The notes: generated from the letters alone by a model not told the origin. Positions 1-9,128 are shown, counted from the first letter of the stretch. The stretch is DNA of 64,000 nucleotides from Streptomyces sp. 135 (GCF_020026305.1 NZ_CP075691.1:868001-932000); one strand, 5' to 3'. Program-made: numbers and translations.

Positions 1-244
1 CGGCGACCAGACGGCGGGGCTTCTTCGGATGGCGGGGCACGGAGTCGAGCGTACGCAGTCCGAACGGTGGCGGCCCGGCCCGGCGGCCGCCGGCTTCGTC
101 CGGTTGCCGCTCCCGGATGCGCCGCGTACGAAACCACGATCGACTGCCGACGGGGCCGGCGACGGCCTCACGTGTAGGTGTGCGCCGCTCGGGTGAGTGG
201 CGGCGCCGGTGACGCGGCACTGCGGCACGGAAGGAGCCGGGCTC
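1..244. other. Left-edge region with no assignable gene
   Basis: No gene can be assigned. On the minus strand a frame is open from about position 145 to the left edge and reads Arg/Pro-rich residues that look weakly protein-like near the edge (Leu-Asp-Ser-Val-Pro-Arg-His-Pro-Lys-Lys), so a minus-strand gene could begin here and leave the window. No start codon with a ribosome site was found for it. The ribosome site of the next gene (GGAAGGAG) is at 229-236. Confidence 0.3.
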
Positions 245-1234
245 GTGGCGGAACAGGGCAAGGTCGTGGTGATCACCGGGGCGTCGAGCGGCGTCGGGCG
301 GGCCTGCGCACAGCGGTTCGCGTCCCGGGGGTGGTCGGTGGTGCTCGCCGCGCGGCGGGCCGCCGAGCTCGAGGAGGTCGCCGCGGTGTGCCGGAAGCAC
401 CGTGGCGCGCGGGCGCTCGTGGTGCCCACGGACGTGACGGACGCCCGGGCCGTCGACCATCTCGCCCGCCGGGCGGTCACGGCGTTCGGACGGATCGACG
501 TATGGCTGAACAACGCGTCGGTGGCCGCCTTCGGATCGCTCGACGAGATCCCGCCGGAGGTCTTCCGGCGGGTGCTCGACGTCGACGTCATGGGCTACGC
601 GCACGGTGCGCGCGCCGCGCTCGGCGTGATGCGCGAACAGGGCAGCGGCATCCTGATCAACGTGTCCTCGGTGGTCGGGGCGGCCGTCGTGCCGTACAAC
701 ATCCCCTACGTCATCTCGAAGGCGGCGGTTCGCGCGCTGAGCGGCAGCCTCCGCCAGGAACTGCGGCTGGCGGGCCGGCCCGGCATCCACGTGTGCACCG
801 TGCTGCCCGCGACCATGGACACGCCGTTCTTTGGGAACGCCGCCAACTACTCGGGCCGCAAGGTGCTGCCCATGGCGCCCGTGTACACGGCCGAGCGAGC
901 GGCACGGACGGTGCTCCGGCTGGCCCGTAGGCCCCGGCGGGAGGCCTACGTCGGTCCGGCGAGCCGGTTGCTCGGCATCCAGGCGAAACTGGCGCCCCGC
1001 CTCGTGGAGCGGCTGCTGGCGCACCAGATGGACCGCTCCCACCTCTCCCGGAAGCAGCCCGCCGAACCGACCTCAGGCAACGTACTGCGGCCGCTGCCCG
1101 AACCGGCGGCGGTGGTCGGCGGATGGCACGGGCGCAGGCGTACCGCGGTGCGGCGTGCGGGTGCGGCGGCCCTGGCCGTGGGGGCCGTCCTGGCGGCGGG
1201 CCGGCGAACTCGCCCCGGCTGCGGACGGAAGTAA
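245..1234 (+). CDS. SDR-family NAD(P)-dependent oxidoreductase
   Basis: Short-chain dehydrogenase/reductase of the classical Rossmann type, predicted to oxidise or reduce an unknown alcohol/ketone with NAD(P). The cofactor loop TGASSGVG is at residues 11-18, an NNAS motif follows the fourth strand, and the catalytic Tyr155-x-x-x-Lys159 (YVISK) has the usual upstream Ser-Ser. The GTG at 245 is preferred over the in-frame GTG at 197 because GGAAGGAG lies 8 bases upstream. At 329 residues it is longer than a minimal SDR: the extra C-terminal part contains a short hydrophobic Ala/Val stretch followed by a basic tail, which may contact membrane. It stands alone, with a convergent STAS gene downstream. 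Family assignment is firm; the substrate cannot be read from sequence. Confidence 0.9.
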   Translation: MAEQGKVVVITGASSGVGRACAQRFASRGWSVVLAARRAAELEEVAAVCRKHRGARALVVPTDVTDARAVDHLARRAVTAFGRIDVWLNNASVAAFGSLDEIPPEVFRRVLDVDVMGYAHGARAALGVMREQGSGILINVSSVVGAAVVPYNIPYVISKAAVRALSGSLRQELRLAGRPGIHVCTVLPATMDTPFFGNAANYSGRKVLPMAPVYTAERAARTVLRLARRPRREAYVGPASRLLGIQAKLAPRLVERLLAHQMDRSHLSRKQPAEPTSGNVLRPLPEPAAVVGGWHGRRRTAVRRAGAAALAVGAVLAAGRRTRPGCGRK

Positions 1235-1285
1235 CCCCGCGCGCCCACACCTACGGCGACGCCGCGCGGGATACGTGTGACCGCG

Positions 1286-1702
1286 CTACCGCGCGGTGCC
1301 GCACACCTCGGTGAGCCTGCCAAGGCCCAGGCAGTGCAGCGTGGCAGCGGATCGCGGACAGGCTCCTCGGAGCGCCATGGAGCCCTCCACTTCCTTGAGG
1401 GCCCTCAGCGTGCCGAAGAAGACGCCCGCGCTCTCCCGTGCAAGGTACGTGACCTCGGACAGGTCCACGATGAGGTGGCGGGAGCCGTTGCGCACGAGGC
1501 GGCGCAGCTCAGCGGCGAGCTCGTCGGCCTCGCGGCCGGTGATCTCGCCGCGCAGGGCCACGCGGGCCAGGCGGCCGGTGACGTGCACCCTCGCGATGCC
1601 CGCGCGCCGCAGTCGCAGCGCCGCGCCCGGGTGCAGCAGCCGGGACGCGCTCAGGGCGCGTCGCGCTCTCACGACGAGGTGAGGGTGATCGAGGGCAGGC
1701 AC
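1286..1702 (-). CDS. STAS-domain protein (anti-sigma factor antagonist type)
   Basis: A 138-residue protein whose residues about 35-135 form a STAS domain, the fold used by anti-anti-sigma factors (RsbV, SpoIIAA, BldG) to sequester anti-sigma kinases. The segment HLIVDLSEVTYLARESAG matches the conserved strand-loop-helix. The phosphorylatable Ser/Thr of RsbV normally sits in a D-S/T-S/A-G context; here the loop reads RESAG, so Ser is present in a shifted context. An N-terminal Arg-rich extension of about 35 residues is unusual. GTG start at 1702 with GGAAGGT upstream. It is monocistronic and convergent with the SDR gene. Binding to a particular sigma/anti-sigma pair is not shown by context. 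Confidence 0.8.
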   Translation of the reverse strand: MPALDHPHLVVRARRALSASRLLHPGAALRLRRAGIARVHVTGRLARVALRGEITGREADELAAELRRLVRNGSRHLIVDLSEVTYLARESAGVFFGTLRALKEVEGSMALRGACPRSAATLHCLGLGRLTEVCGTAR

Positions 1703-1994
1703 CAGGACAGACCTTCCGGCGGTACGCCGCCTGTCGGCCGGGTCGGACCGAGAGGGAATGCGGAATGCGGTTGTTTCATATGTCTATACCATGACCGGCT
1801 GACCCCCGCCAAGGGTCTTCCGCGCCCTTCGCCCTGACCGCAGGCCCCGGGCTGAATGGCATCACCGCAGGCTGGAGGCCGTGCGGGAGGGCGCCGCCTC
1901 GGGAGCCCTCCCCGACGATTCACATCATTGGTCTACTCCAATCCCGGGACCCACCGCTGGCACGGGCCCACCGCTGGCACCGGGACCCGAGCTG
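1703..1994. other. Intergenic region between two minus-strand genes
   Basis: About 290 bases lie between the STAS gene and the secreted-protein gene. A short A/T-rich patch near 1778-1795 could belong to the STAS promoter. No open frame with a credible ribosome site and no clear terminator hairpin was recognised. Confidence 0.4.
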
Positions 1995-2579
1995 CTACTT
2001 GGCGCACATGGCGATGGCGCGTGCCTCGCCCTTGTCCATACGTGCCATCCATGTGTTGGGGGTCTGACCGGCGGGGGCGTTGATGACGATCTCGTCCATG
2101 TTGTTGTTCATTCCGTTGACGGCCGGACGGGAGTCGTAGCCGCCCCCGGTCAGCCGCGTCCCCTCCGGGCAAGTGGCCTTGGCCGTCGCGTCCTTCCCGG
2201 TCCATGACGAAGCCACCACGGTCGGCGCCTCCGTCGAGGACGTCGAGCACATGGCGAAGGCCCCGGCACGGCCGAACAGTCCGCGGACCTCCCAGGCGTT
2301 CGGGACCGTGGTCGAGGGCGCGTTGGCCGCGATGAAGTCGACCACCTCACCGAGACCGTTCCGCACCGGAAAGACTCGGTAACCGCCGCCCACGAGCTGC
2401 GTGCCCTCGGGGCAGGTGGCCCGTGAGACCTGGCCCGGCTGACTCGGGTAGCCGGCGTTGACCACGACCGGGGGCTCGACGGCCGCCGACGCGGAGGAAG
2501 CGGAGCCGATGGCCCCCGACGCCAGGGCAAGGGCGGACAGAGCAGAAAGGACGGAGAGTCGACGACGGAACACGGACAT
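1995..2579 (-). CDS. Secreted protein with two repeated Cys-containing domains
   Basis: A 194-residue exported protein. The start at 2579 is chosen because GGAGG lies just upstream and it opens a standard Sec signal peptide: basic MSVFRRR, a hydrophobic Ala/Leu core, and an ASAA-type cleavage site near residue 33. The mature part contains two copies of one module. Each begins with a Cys in TCPEGTQLVGGGY or TCPEGTRLTGGGY and ends with a second Cys in AMCS or AMCA, suggesting one disulfide per module. This module is common in Streptomyces secreted proteins of unknown role. The gene is monocistronic and diverges from the P450 gene. Export is well supported; function is unknown. Confidence 0.8.
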   Translation of the reverse strand: MSVFRRRLSVLSALSALALASGAIGSASSASAAVEPPVVVNAGYPSQPGQVSRATCPEGTQLVGGGYRVFPVRNGLGEVVDFIAANAPSTTVPNAWEVRGLFGRAGAFAMCSTSSTEAPTVVASSWTGKDATAKATCPEGTRLTGGGYDSRPAVNGMNNNMDEIVINAPAGQTPNTWMARMDKGEARAIAMCAK

Positions 2580-3278
2580 GGCGCCTCCAAGATCAATCAC
2601 AGCGTGCGGTGCAGACTGTTCCGGCCGACAGCCCGAGCCGCAGGGGAACGACCTTTCAATCCCCACGATCGAATGACGTGGGCCCCCACCAGGCCCGGGA
2701 CACTGCGTTCCGATGTGGGGCGGGGGACGCGGATCGCGTTCCGCCCGGGCGCCGCCGACGACGTGAGGCCCGACAGATTGGCCGGATCGCGCCGTCGCGC
2801 GAAGCGGCCGCGTCACGGGAGAGTTCACCGTGCGGCAACGCCCCGAAGGGGCCGGCAGAAGCCCGGTGTCGGACGCGACGACCGCAGACGAGGAGCGCTC
2901 ATCATGGCCACCGCCGGTCGATTGCCGTCCACCCCGTTGCCGCCCGTCCCGTTGCCGTACGGGTGCCGACGCTCCGGGCCGGGCAGGGTGACGACGGCAC
3001 CGGCGACGTGACGGGGCAGCCTCAACCGGGCGGCGGCGACGCACCCCTGGCGCGCGGCCGTGCGGCACGCGGAGCGGCCCCGTACCGCACACGTCGGACC
3101 GTCCGAAGAGTCTGACCCCGACCGACTCCCGGTCGGCTCCTCCTCAGCCCGCGCGATGTCTCCCACACCGCAAGCAGCCGTACCCGCCCGCCCCGGAACG
3201 CGAGCCCCCGCACAGCCGCCTCACCCCTCCCACCGCCTCCGCCGTGTCCGCCGTGTCCGCCTGAAGGGACCTCTCACC
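2580..3278. other. Long divergent intergenic region
   Basis: Nearly 700 bases separate the secreted-protein gene from the P450 gene. Open frames cross it on both strands, but they are Arg/Pro/Gly-rich, lack recognisable motifs and have no good ribosome site, as expected for non-coding GC-rich DNA. It presumably holds both promoters. I saw no clear inverted repeat or remnant of a known gene. Confidence 0.5.
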
Positions 3279-4517
3279 GTGACGACCCCACCCACCGCTC
3301 CCGTCATCCTCGACCCCACCGGCACCGATCGGCACGGCGAACACCGACGGCTGCGCGCTCACGGGCCCGCCGTACGCGTGGACATCCTCGGTGTGACCGC
3401 CTGGTCCGTCACCGACCCCGCGCTCCTCAAGAAGCTGCTGACCAGCGAGAGCGTCTCCAAGGACGCCCGCGCCCACTGGCCGGACTTCGAAGAGGTCGTC
3501 CAGAGCTGGCCGCTCGCCCTGTGGGTCGCGGTCGAGAACATGTTCACCGCCTACGGGGCCGACCACCGCCGACTGCGCCGCCTCGTCGCGCCCGCCTTCA
3601 GCGCCCGCCGCATCGCCGCCCTGGAACACGTCGTCGAGGCGATCGTCGCCGACCTCCTCGACGACCTCGACGCCCTCCCGTCGGGTGAGCCCGTCGATCT
3701 GCGCGAGCACCTCGCCTACCCGCTGCCGATCTCGGTCATCGGCCACCTCATGGGCGTCCCCGTCGGCCGACGGAACGCCTTCCGCGCTCTCGTCGACGGC
3801 GTCTTCGACACCACGCTGACCGCCGAGCAGTCCACCGCGAACACCGGTCGGCTCTACGAGGCGCTCGACCAGCTCATCGCCGCCAAGCGCGCGGAGCCCG
3901 GCGACGACATGACGTCCCTGCTCATCACCGCGCGCGACGAGGAGGGCGACGGAGGCCGCCTGTCCGACCCCGAGCTGCGCGACACCCTGCTGCTCATGAT
4001 CAGTGCCGGATACGAGACGACCGTCAACGTCATCGACCAGGCCGTCGCCCACCTGCTCGCCCACCCCGGCCAGCTCGACCACATCCGGGCCGGCCGGGCC
4101 ACCTGGGGCGACGCCGTCGAGGAGACGTTGCGCCACGAGCCGGCCGTCAAGCACCTGCCCCTGCGCTTCGCCCTCAGCGACATCAGCCTGCCCGGCGGGC
4201 AGGTCATCGCCAAGGGCGAAGCGATCCTCGCCTCCTATGCCGCCGCCAACCGGCACCCCGACTGGCATGGCGAGACCGCGGACACCTTCGACCTCACCCG
4301 CGTACCGAAGGACCACCTCGCCTTCGGCCACGGCATCCACTTCTGCCTCGGGGCGCCGCTCGCCCGCCTTGAGGTCGCCACCGCCCTGCGGATGCTCTTC
4401 GACCGGTTCCCGGGGCTGGAACTCGCCGTGCCCGTTGAGGAGTTGACGCCGCTTGCCTCCCTGATCAGCAACGGCCACCAGACCCTGCCCGTTCGCCTGA
4501 GGCCCTCGGCCGGTTGA
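3279..4517 (+). CDS. Cytochrome P450 (bacterial class I type)
   Basis: Haem-thiolate monooxygenase of 412 residues, the usual size of soluble Streptomyces CYPs, which need a ferredoxin and ferredoxin reductase as electron donors. All family marks are present: the I-helix oxygen-activation motif AGYETT (the first position of the usual A/G-G-x-D/E-T-T is Ala), the K-helix E-T-L-R, and the haem-binding F-G-H-G-I-H-F-C-L-G with proximal Cys356. The GTG at 3279 follows GAAGGGA; earlier in-frame starts would add an Arg/Pro-rich extension. No ferredoxin or biosynthetic gene is adjacent, so the substrate is unknown. Confidence 0.95.
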   Translation: MTTPPTAPVILDPTGTDRHGEHRRLRAHGPAVRVDILGVTAWSVTDPALLKKLLTSESVSKDARAHWPDFEEVVQSWPLALWVAVENMFTAYGADHRRLRRLVAPAFSARRIAALEHVVEAIVADLLDDLDALPSGEPVDLREHLAYPLPISVIGHLMGVPVGRRNAFRALVDGVFDTTLTAEQSTANTGRLYEALDQLIAAKRAEPGDDMTSLLITARDEEGDGGRLSDPELRDTLLLMISAGYETTVNVIDQAVAHLLAHPGQLDHIRAGRATWGDAVEETLRHEPAVKHLPLRFALSDISLPGGQVIAKGEAILASYAAANRHPDWHGETADTFDLTRVPKDHLAFGHGIHFCLGAPLARLEVATALRMLFDRFPGLELAVPVEELTPLASLISNGHQTLPVRLRPSAG

Positions 4518-4550
4518 GCACGCCGGCATGCCCGCTCCGGAGGAGGGAGA

Positions 4551-5207
4551 TCACCGGGGCTTGGACGGCTCCCCGTACCAGCGCCAGTTCGTACGGCGGG
4601 GCCGTCCGGGCAGCTCGATGCGTCCGGTCGCCCAGAGCAGGGTGGACGAAGCGCTGTCCGTGACGGCCACGTCGGGGAACAGCCGCGCGAGGGCCCGTCG
4701 GCTCAAGTCCTCCGGTGGCACACCGTCGTACGGGAGGCCTTCGACGATGTCATACGTGTGGACGAGGGTCTCGACCACACCCATGGCCGCGAACCCCTCA
4801 GGATCCGACGCACCGAAGACATGTGGGGCCAGTGTCGTGGGGTCGGCGTTGTCCACGGCGGTGGCGAGTAGCCCGCCGCACGCCTGAACCACGCTCAGCA
4901 GCCCCTCGGGCCCCGCCGACCGGTCCCCGAAGATCACGTTGCCCGGCCCGCCGGGGCGGTCGCTGGAGATGCGCAGGGGCACGCGCGGGATCGCCATCGG
5001 ATGCGCGAGCCCGAAGCGCAGCGCATACGTGAGCAAGTCGTCCGCGAGGTGTTCCAGGGTCTCCCAGCGGGTCCACTCCAGGCCGCCGGAAAGGGCGGAC
5101 CAGTGGGCCGAAGGAACATCTGAGAGGGTCGTGACGCAGTGCGCGACACTCTCGCGCACCTGCGCCCCGCCGACCCGGGCGTCGTCTGCGGCGTTGGAAG
5201 ATGTCAT
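4551..5207 (-). CDS. DinB/maleylpyruvate-isomerase-like four-helix protein
   Basis: A 218-residue protein resembling the mycothiol-dependent maleylpyruvate isomerase N-terminal/DinB superfamily. Such proteins bind a divalent metal through three His residues and often use mycothiol or bacillithiol. Features seen are the N-terminal helix ending TLEHLADDLL, where one metal ligand is expected, and the later ETLVHTYDI segment, which is the typical third-His region. The C-terminal tail LLWATGRIELPGR is typical of actinobacterial members. It is convergent with the P450 gene (33-base gap). The start at 5207 has only a weak ribosome site. Catalytic role is unproven; it could be a thiol transferase or a metal-binding protein. 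Confidence 0.75.
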   Translation of the reverse strand: MTSSNAADDARVGGAQVRESVAHCVTTLSDVPSAHWSALSGGLEWTRWETLEHLADDLLTYALRFGLAHPMAIPRVPLRISSDRPGGPGNVIFGDRSAGPEGLLSVVQACGGLLATAVDNADPTTLAPHVFGASDPEGFAAMGVVETLVHTYDIVEGLPYDGVPPEDLSRRALARLFPDVAVTDSASSTLLWATGRIELPGRPRRTNWRWYGEPSKPR

Positions 5208-5253
5208 TTCGGCAGGCTACTCAACGAGTCCACGGGGGCACGGGGACATCGAG

Positions 5254-6436
5254 TCACGGCATGGACCGCAAGGATGGGTGTTGCGTCGTTATCCCTGGCG
5301 GCTGGAGCAGCGGTGACGGTTCGGGGCCGGGGTCCTCGGTGACGACGACGCCGGCGGCCGCGTGGTCGAATCCGACCGGCCAGCGCGTGTGTTCGCTGGC
5401 CGGCGCGCCGGTCATACGTGTCTGGCGCAGGTCGGCCGTGCCGAGGTCGGTGCCGCGCAGGTCGGCCAGGCGCAGGTCGGCCCGGCAGAGGACGGCGCCA
5501 CCCGCGTCGGCCTTGCGCAGGTTCGCCTCGCGCAGGTCGGCCTCGGTGAAGTCCGCGTCGCGCAGGTCGGTCTGGACCAGCCGGGCGCCCCGCAGGTCGG
5601 CCAGCACGCAGCGGGCCCGGCGCAGCACCGCCGTCTTGAGGTCGGCGTGACGCAGGTTGACCGAGACGATGGAGGCCTGCGTCAGGTTGGCGTGGTAGAG
5701 GCCCGCGCCTTCCATGCAGGACCGGTCGAGGTTCACCTCGGGCAGCCACAGCCCGTCGCAGTCGGCGCGGCGCAGGTCCGTGACGCTGAGGTTGGCCCAG
5801 GACTGCTCCCGGGGTCGCAGCAGCAGCACGCCGAGGCCGGTCAGCGCCACCTGGGCGTCGGCGGAACGGACCTCCAGCGGCACGACGTCGTTGATGGGCA
5901 CGTCGGCAGCCGGAGCTTCCGGTCCGGCGGGCGGCCAGGGCAGATGCGTACGCAGGTAGGCGGCCTGTATGGAGATGACGGCCTCGCGGTCGCGGGCGGA
6001 GTGCTCGGCGATGCGCCACAGCGCGTGGAGGCCGCCGATACGTGTCTCTGCCGAGCTGGTCGACGGCCGTGCTGAACCGATCGGTGACGCGGCCCTCCTG
6101 GGTGGCGCGCAAACTGTCCTGGCTGACGCGCAGTTGCCGCCAAGTGGCATACGCGCCGAACAGCAGGACCATCCCGCCCACGGCCTGGAGGAGTGTCGTA
6201 CGGACGTCGTTCACCGCCTTCAGCCGGTCCTGCGCGGCGACGCTCGCCCCGGCGAGGTCGTGCTCGACCACCATGCCCGGCACGACGACCAGCAGCGCGC
6301 CCAGAGCCGCCACCCCAGCCGTGCCGGCCAGCAGGGCCACGCACCCGCGCTGCCTGGCCGACCGGTCGCGCCACAGCCCGCGGCCGCGGTCCCGCTCCCC
6401 CTGTCCATGGGCATGGGCGCCTAGGCGGCCACGCAA
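5254..6436 (-). pseudogene. Membrane-anchored pentapeptide-repeat protein, frameshifted
   Basis: The N-terminal half has two hydrophobic segments (around VALLAGTAGVAALGALLVVV and AVGGMVLLFGAYATW), then TDRFSTAVDQLG. The conserved continuation RIGGLHALWRIAEHSARDR is in another reading frame. It is followed by pentapeptide repeats of the A(D/N)LRxA kind, which fold as a right-handed quadrilateral beta-helix. The frame change falls at about 6041-6050. Each half matches the well-known Streptomyces two-TM plus pentapeptide architecture, so a one-base indel broke the gene (or the base call is wrong). The N-terminal start is uncertain: the first codon in frame is a TTG at 6436 with no clear ribosome site. 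Confidence 0.8.
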
Positions 6437-6511
6437 AGAACGATCAAGGTGGACGCCTCCGAGCGCCGGCGCGACAACGCGACAAGCCGGGCTCCCACCG
6501 CACAGCCAGGC

Positions 6512-7294
6512 TCAGTCATGACCGGCGGAGGCTCCGCCTCGCTCCTCCAAGTACGCCGCCACGCCGTCCAGCGCACGCTCCAGGCCGAAGGCGAAGTCGT
6601 CGAACTCCGCCCCCTCGCCCGTCGTGTCCGCGTCCAGGTCGTCGAAGGCGCCGTCGACCACCGCCGCCCGTAGCGCGGGCAGCCGCCCGCCCTCCGTCAC
6701 CCGGCGCAGGAACTTCCCGTACCCCGCCAACCGCCCGTCCGACCCCGCCGGGTCCTTCCGCAACAGCGCCAGGATGGTGAGCTCGCCCCGCACCTGGCCG
6801 CTGACCAGCAGCGAGACCGCGACCTTCTCCGCGTGGCCCAAGCGCGTCCCCGACAGCACCTGGAGGCACTGGTCCAGCCAGGCCAGCTGGTTCGGCGTGA
6901 CCGGCGGTCCGTGCGCCGCCAGCAGCGGGACCGCCCAGAGGTGTTCGGTCAGCGACGCACGCATCGTCATCGCCCAGTGCTCCAGGCCGGCCCGCCAGCC
7001 GACGGCGTCCGGCGGCAGCGGCACGGGCGGTCCGATGGCGCCGTCCACCACCAGCATGAGCAGCTCGTCCTTGGTCGCCACGTAGCGGTAGAGCGCCATG
7101 GTCGAGGCGCCGAGCTCCTTGGCCACACGGCTCATCGACACCGCTTCGATGCCCTCGGCGTCGGCGACCGCGATGGACGCCGCCACGATGCCGTCGAGGG
7201 CGAGGCCGCGCTTGGGGCCCTTGTGCGGGCGGTCCCGCAGGCCCCAGACGGCCTCCAGGCCGGCGGGGAAGGGCGCGGGGGATTCGCTTTCCAT
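6512..7294 (-). CDS. TetR-family transcriptional regulator
   Basis: A 260-residue repressor. After a 30-residue leader, the DNA-binding helix-turn-helix reads GIEAVSMSRVAKELGASTMALYRYVATKDEL, the canonical TetR pattern. The rest is the large ligand-binding region of the TetR_C class common beside drug exporters. The start at 7294 (ESESP after Met) is chosen because upstream in-frame residues are translations of the 21-base repeat array rather than protein. It diverges from the DrrA/DrrB-like ABC genes, and the 7303-7407 array lies between them, so it most likely represses both itself and the exporter until a drug or metabolite binds. Confidence 0.92.
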   Translation of the reverse strand: MESESPAPFPAGLEAVWGLRDRPHKGPKRGLALDGIVAASIAVADAEGIEAVSMSRVAKELGASTMALYRYVATKDELLMLVVDGAIGPPVPLPPDAVGWRAGLEHWAMTMRASLTEHLWAVPLLAAHGPPVTPNQLAWLDQCLQVLSGTRLGHAEKVAVSLLVSGQVRGELTILALLRKDPAGSDGRLAGYGKFLRRVTEGGRLPALRAAVVDGAFDDLDADTTGEGAEFDDFAFGLERALDGVAAYLEERGGASAGHD

Positions 7295-7302
7295 GGCGGT
7301 CA

Positions 7303-7407
7303 GTTTATCCCGTACGCAGAACCGTTTATCTCGTACGCAGAACCGTGTACGACATACGCAATGCCGTGTACGCTCTACGCAGTAGCGCGTATGCCATACG
7401 CAGAAGA
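7303..7407. promoter_or_regulatory. Five tandem 21-bp operator-like repeats
   Basis: Five consecutive units of exactly 21 bases start at 7303, 7324, 7345, 7366 and 7387. Each begins with a 15-base imperfect palindrome (7-1-7), with right half xxTACGC always kept and left half related to GCGTA. The fifth (GCGTATGCCATACGC, 7387-7401) is a perfect inverted repeat. 21 bases is two helical turns, so all sites face the same side of the DNA. The array fills the gap between the TetR start (7294) and the ABC start (7447), which fits cooperative TetR binding. Direct observation of sequence; the binding protein is inferred. Confidence 0.8.
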
Positions 7408-7446
7408 CGGAAAAGACCGAGAAGACGGAGAAGGAGGAGCGGGAAC

Positions 7447-8388
7447 ATGCAGCCACCCGCCATCGAGGCCCGGGGCCTCGCCAAGTCCTACGGAGAGACC
7501 GCGGTCCTGCGCGGCATCGACCTCACCATCGCCCCCGGCAGCGTCTTCGCCCTGCTCGGGCCGAACGGCGCCGGCAAGACCACCACCGTCCGGATTCTCG
7601 CCACCCTGCTCACGGCGGACGCGGGCACGGCCCGCGTCGGTGGGCGCGATGTGCTCGCCGAGCGGGCGGCGGTGCGCCGGGCGATCAGCCTCACCGGGCA
7701 GTACGTCGCCCTCGACCAGGAGCTGACCGGCGCCGAGAACCTGCGGTTGGTGGGCCGGCTCGCGGGGCTGACCCGTGCCGCCGCCCGCACCCGCGCCGAC
7801 GAGCTGCTGGCCCGCTTCCGGCTCACCGACGCCGGGGGCCGACGCGTGGCCACGTACTCCGGCGGCATGCGGCGGCGTCTGGACCTCGCCGCCTCGCTCG
7901 TGGGCGAGCCCGCCGTCGTCTTCCTCGACGAGCCGACCACGGGGCTCGATCCGCGCAGCCGGCAGGAGGTCTGGGAGCTGGTCGCCGAGCTGGCCGGCTC
8001 CGGTGTGACGGTCTTCCTCACCACCCAGTACCTGGAGGAGGCGGACCGGCTCGCCGACCGGATCGCGCTCATCGACGGCGGGCTGATCGTCGCCGAGGGC
8101 ACGGCCGCCGAACTGAAGCAGCTCGTCGCCGCCGAGCGCCTCGACCTCACCCTCACCGGGACCGAGGCGTACGCGACGGCCGAGCGGCTCCTCGCCGACC
8201 TCGTCATCCGGCGCGAGCCCGGCGAGTGGCGCCTCGGCGTCGCGACGAGCGGCCGCGCCGAGCACGTACGCGAACTCCTCGACGCCGTCGACCCGGAGCG
8301 CGAGCTCGTCGAGCGCTTCGCCGTCCATGGCGCCACCCTCGACGACGTCTTCATGACCCTCACCGAGAAGGAACCGACGCATGTCTGA
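7447..8388 (+). CDS. ABC transporter ATP-binding protein (DrrA-like)
   Basis: A 313-residue nucleotide-binding subunit of an ABC-2 exporter. Walker A GPNGAGKTT, signature YSGGMRRRLD, Walker B VVFLDEPTTGLD and the switch region TTQYLEEAD are all intact. The C-terminal extension of about 90 residues is the DrrA-type regulatory domain. The ATG at 7447 follows AAGGAGGAG. The permease gene overlaps its last 8 bases, indicating translational coupling. By analogy with daunorubicin resistance DrrA/DrrB, the pair should extrude a hydrophobic drug or metabolite across the membrane; regulation is probably by the divergent TetR protein through the 21-bp array. Confidence 0.93.
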   Translation: MQPPAIEARGLAKSYGETAVLRGIDLTIAPGSVFALLGPNGAGKTTTVRILATLLTADAGTARVGGRDVLAERAAVRRAISLTGQYVALDQELTGAENLRLVGRLAGLTRAAARTRADELLARFRLTDAGGRRVATYSGGMRRRLDLAASLVGEPAVVFLDEPTTGLDPRSRQEVWELVAELAGSGVTVFLTTQYLEEADRLADRIALIDGGLIVAEGTAAELKQLVAAERLDLTLTGTEAYATAERLLADLVIRREPGEWRLGVATSGRAEHVRELLDAVDPERELVERFAVHGATLDDVFMTLTEKEPTHV

Positions 8389-9124
8389 CGCCCTCACCAT
8401 GGCCGGGCGGTCCCTGCGGATAAGCGCCCGTACGCCCGACGCGCTGATCACCGCGCTCGCGATGCCGGTGATGCTCATGCTCGTCTTCGTCTACTTCTTC
8501 GGCGGTGCGATCGACACCGGCGGGGAGTACGTGCAGTACGTCGTGCCCGGCGTGCTGGTCCTCTGCGCGGGCTTCGGCGCCGGGAACACCGCCATGAGCG
8601 TCACGCATGACATGCACGGCGGGATCATCGACCGCTTCCGCGCCATGGATGTCGGCGGCGCGGCGATCCTGGCCGGACACGTCGCCGCCTCGCTGGCGCG
8701 CAACCTCGCCGCCACCGCCGTCGTCTTCGGCGTGGCCACCGCGATCGGCTTCCGGGCGCAGGCGTCGGCGGCCGGGTGGTTCGCGGCGATCGGGGTGCTG
8801 GTCTGCTACATCGTGGCGCTGTCGTGGCTTGCGGCGACGGTGGGGCTGATCGCCAACTCCCCCGAGGCGGCCGGGGGGTTCACCTTCTTCATCGGCTTCC
8901 TGCCGTATCCGTCCAGCGGCTTCGTGCCGGTCGACACCATGCCCTCCTGGCTGCGCGGCTTCGCCGAACACCAGCCGCTGACGCCGGTGATCGAGTCGAT
9001 GCGGGGGCTGCTGCTCGGCCAGCCGGTGGGCGGCAGCGCGTGGCAGGCGCTCGCCTGGTGCGCGGGGATCACGGTGGTGTCGGTGGCCGCGGCGGACGTT
9101 TTGTACCGGCGGCGGACGGGCTGA
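8381..9124 (+). CDS. ABC-2 type permease (DrrB-like)
   Basis: A 247-residue integral membrane subunit with six predicted hydrophobic segments. The N-terminal SGR-type leader is followed by the first helix PVMLMLVFVYFFGGA, the intracellular loop GIIDRFRAM is typical of DrrB-like permeases, and LPYPSSGFVPVDTMP is the conserved ABC-2 stretch before the last helices. It starts 8 bases inside the ATPase gene and completes the exporter. Downstream there is no further gene, only the octamer repeat tract. Family and partner are clear; the exported compound is unknown. Confidence 0.92.
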   Translation: MSDALTMAGRSLRISARTPDALITALAMPVMLMLVFVYFFGGAIDTGGEYVQYVVPGVLVLCAGFGAGNTAMSVTHDMHGGIIDRFRAMDVGGAAILAGHVAASLARNLAATAVVFGVATAIGFRAQASAAGWFAAIGVLVCYIVALSWLAATVGLIANSPEAAGGFTFFIGFLPYPSSGFVPVDTMPSWLRGFAEHQPLTPVIESMRGLLLGQPVGGSAWQALAWCAGITVVSVAAADVLYRRRTG

Positions 9125-9128
9125 ACCG

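Noticed and set aside
2604..3115. Genes in the 2.6-3.1 kb gap
   Set aside because: Frames are Arg/Pro-rich, overlap each other on both strands and lack ribosome sites.
7303..7407. CRISPR array or coding repeat
   Set aside because: 21-base units without spacers; in-frame translations are not part of either neighbouring protein, whose ribosome sites lie inside.
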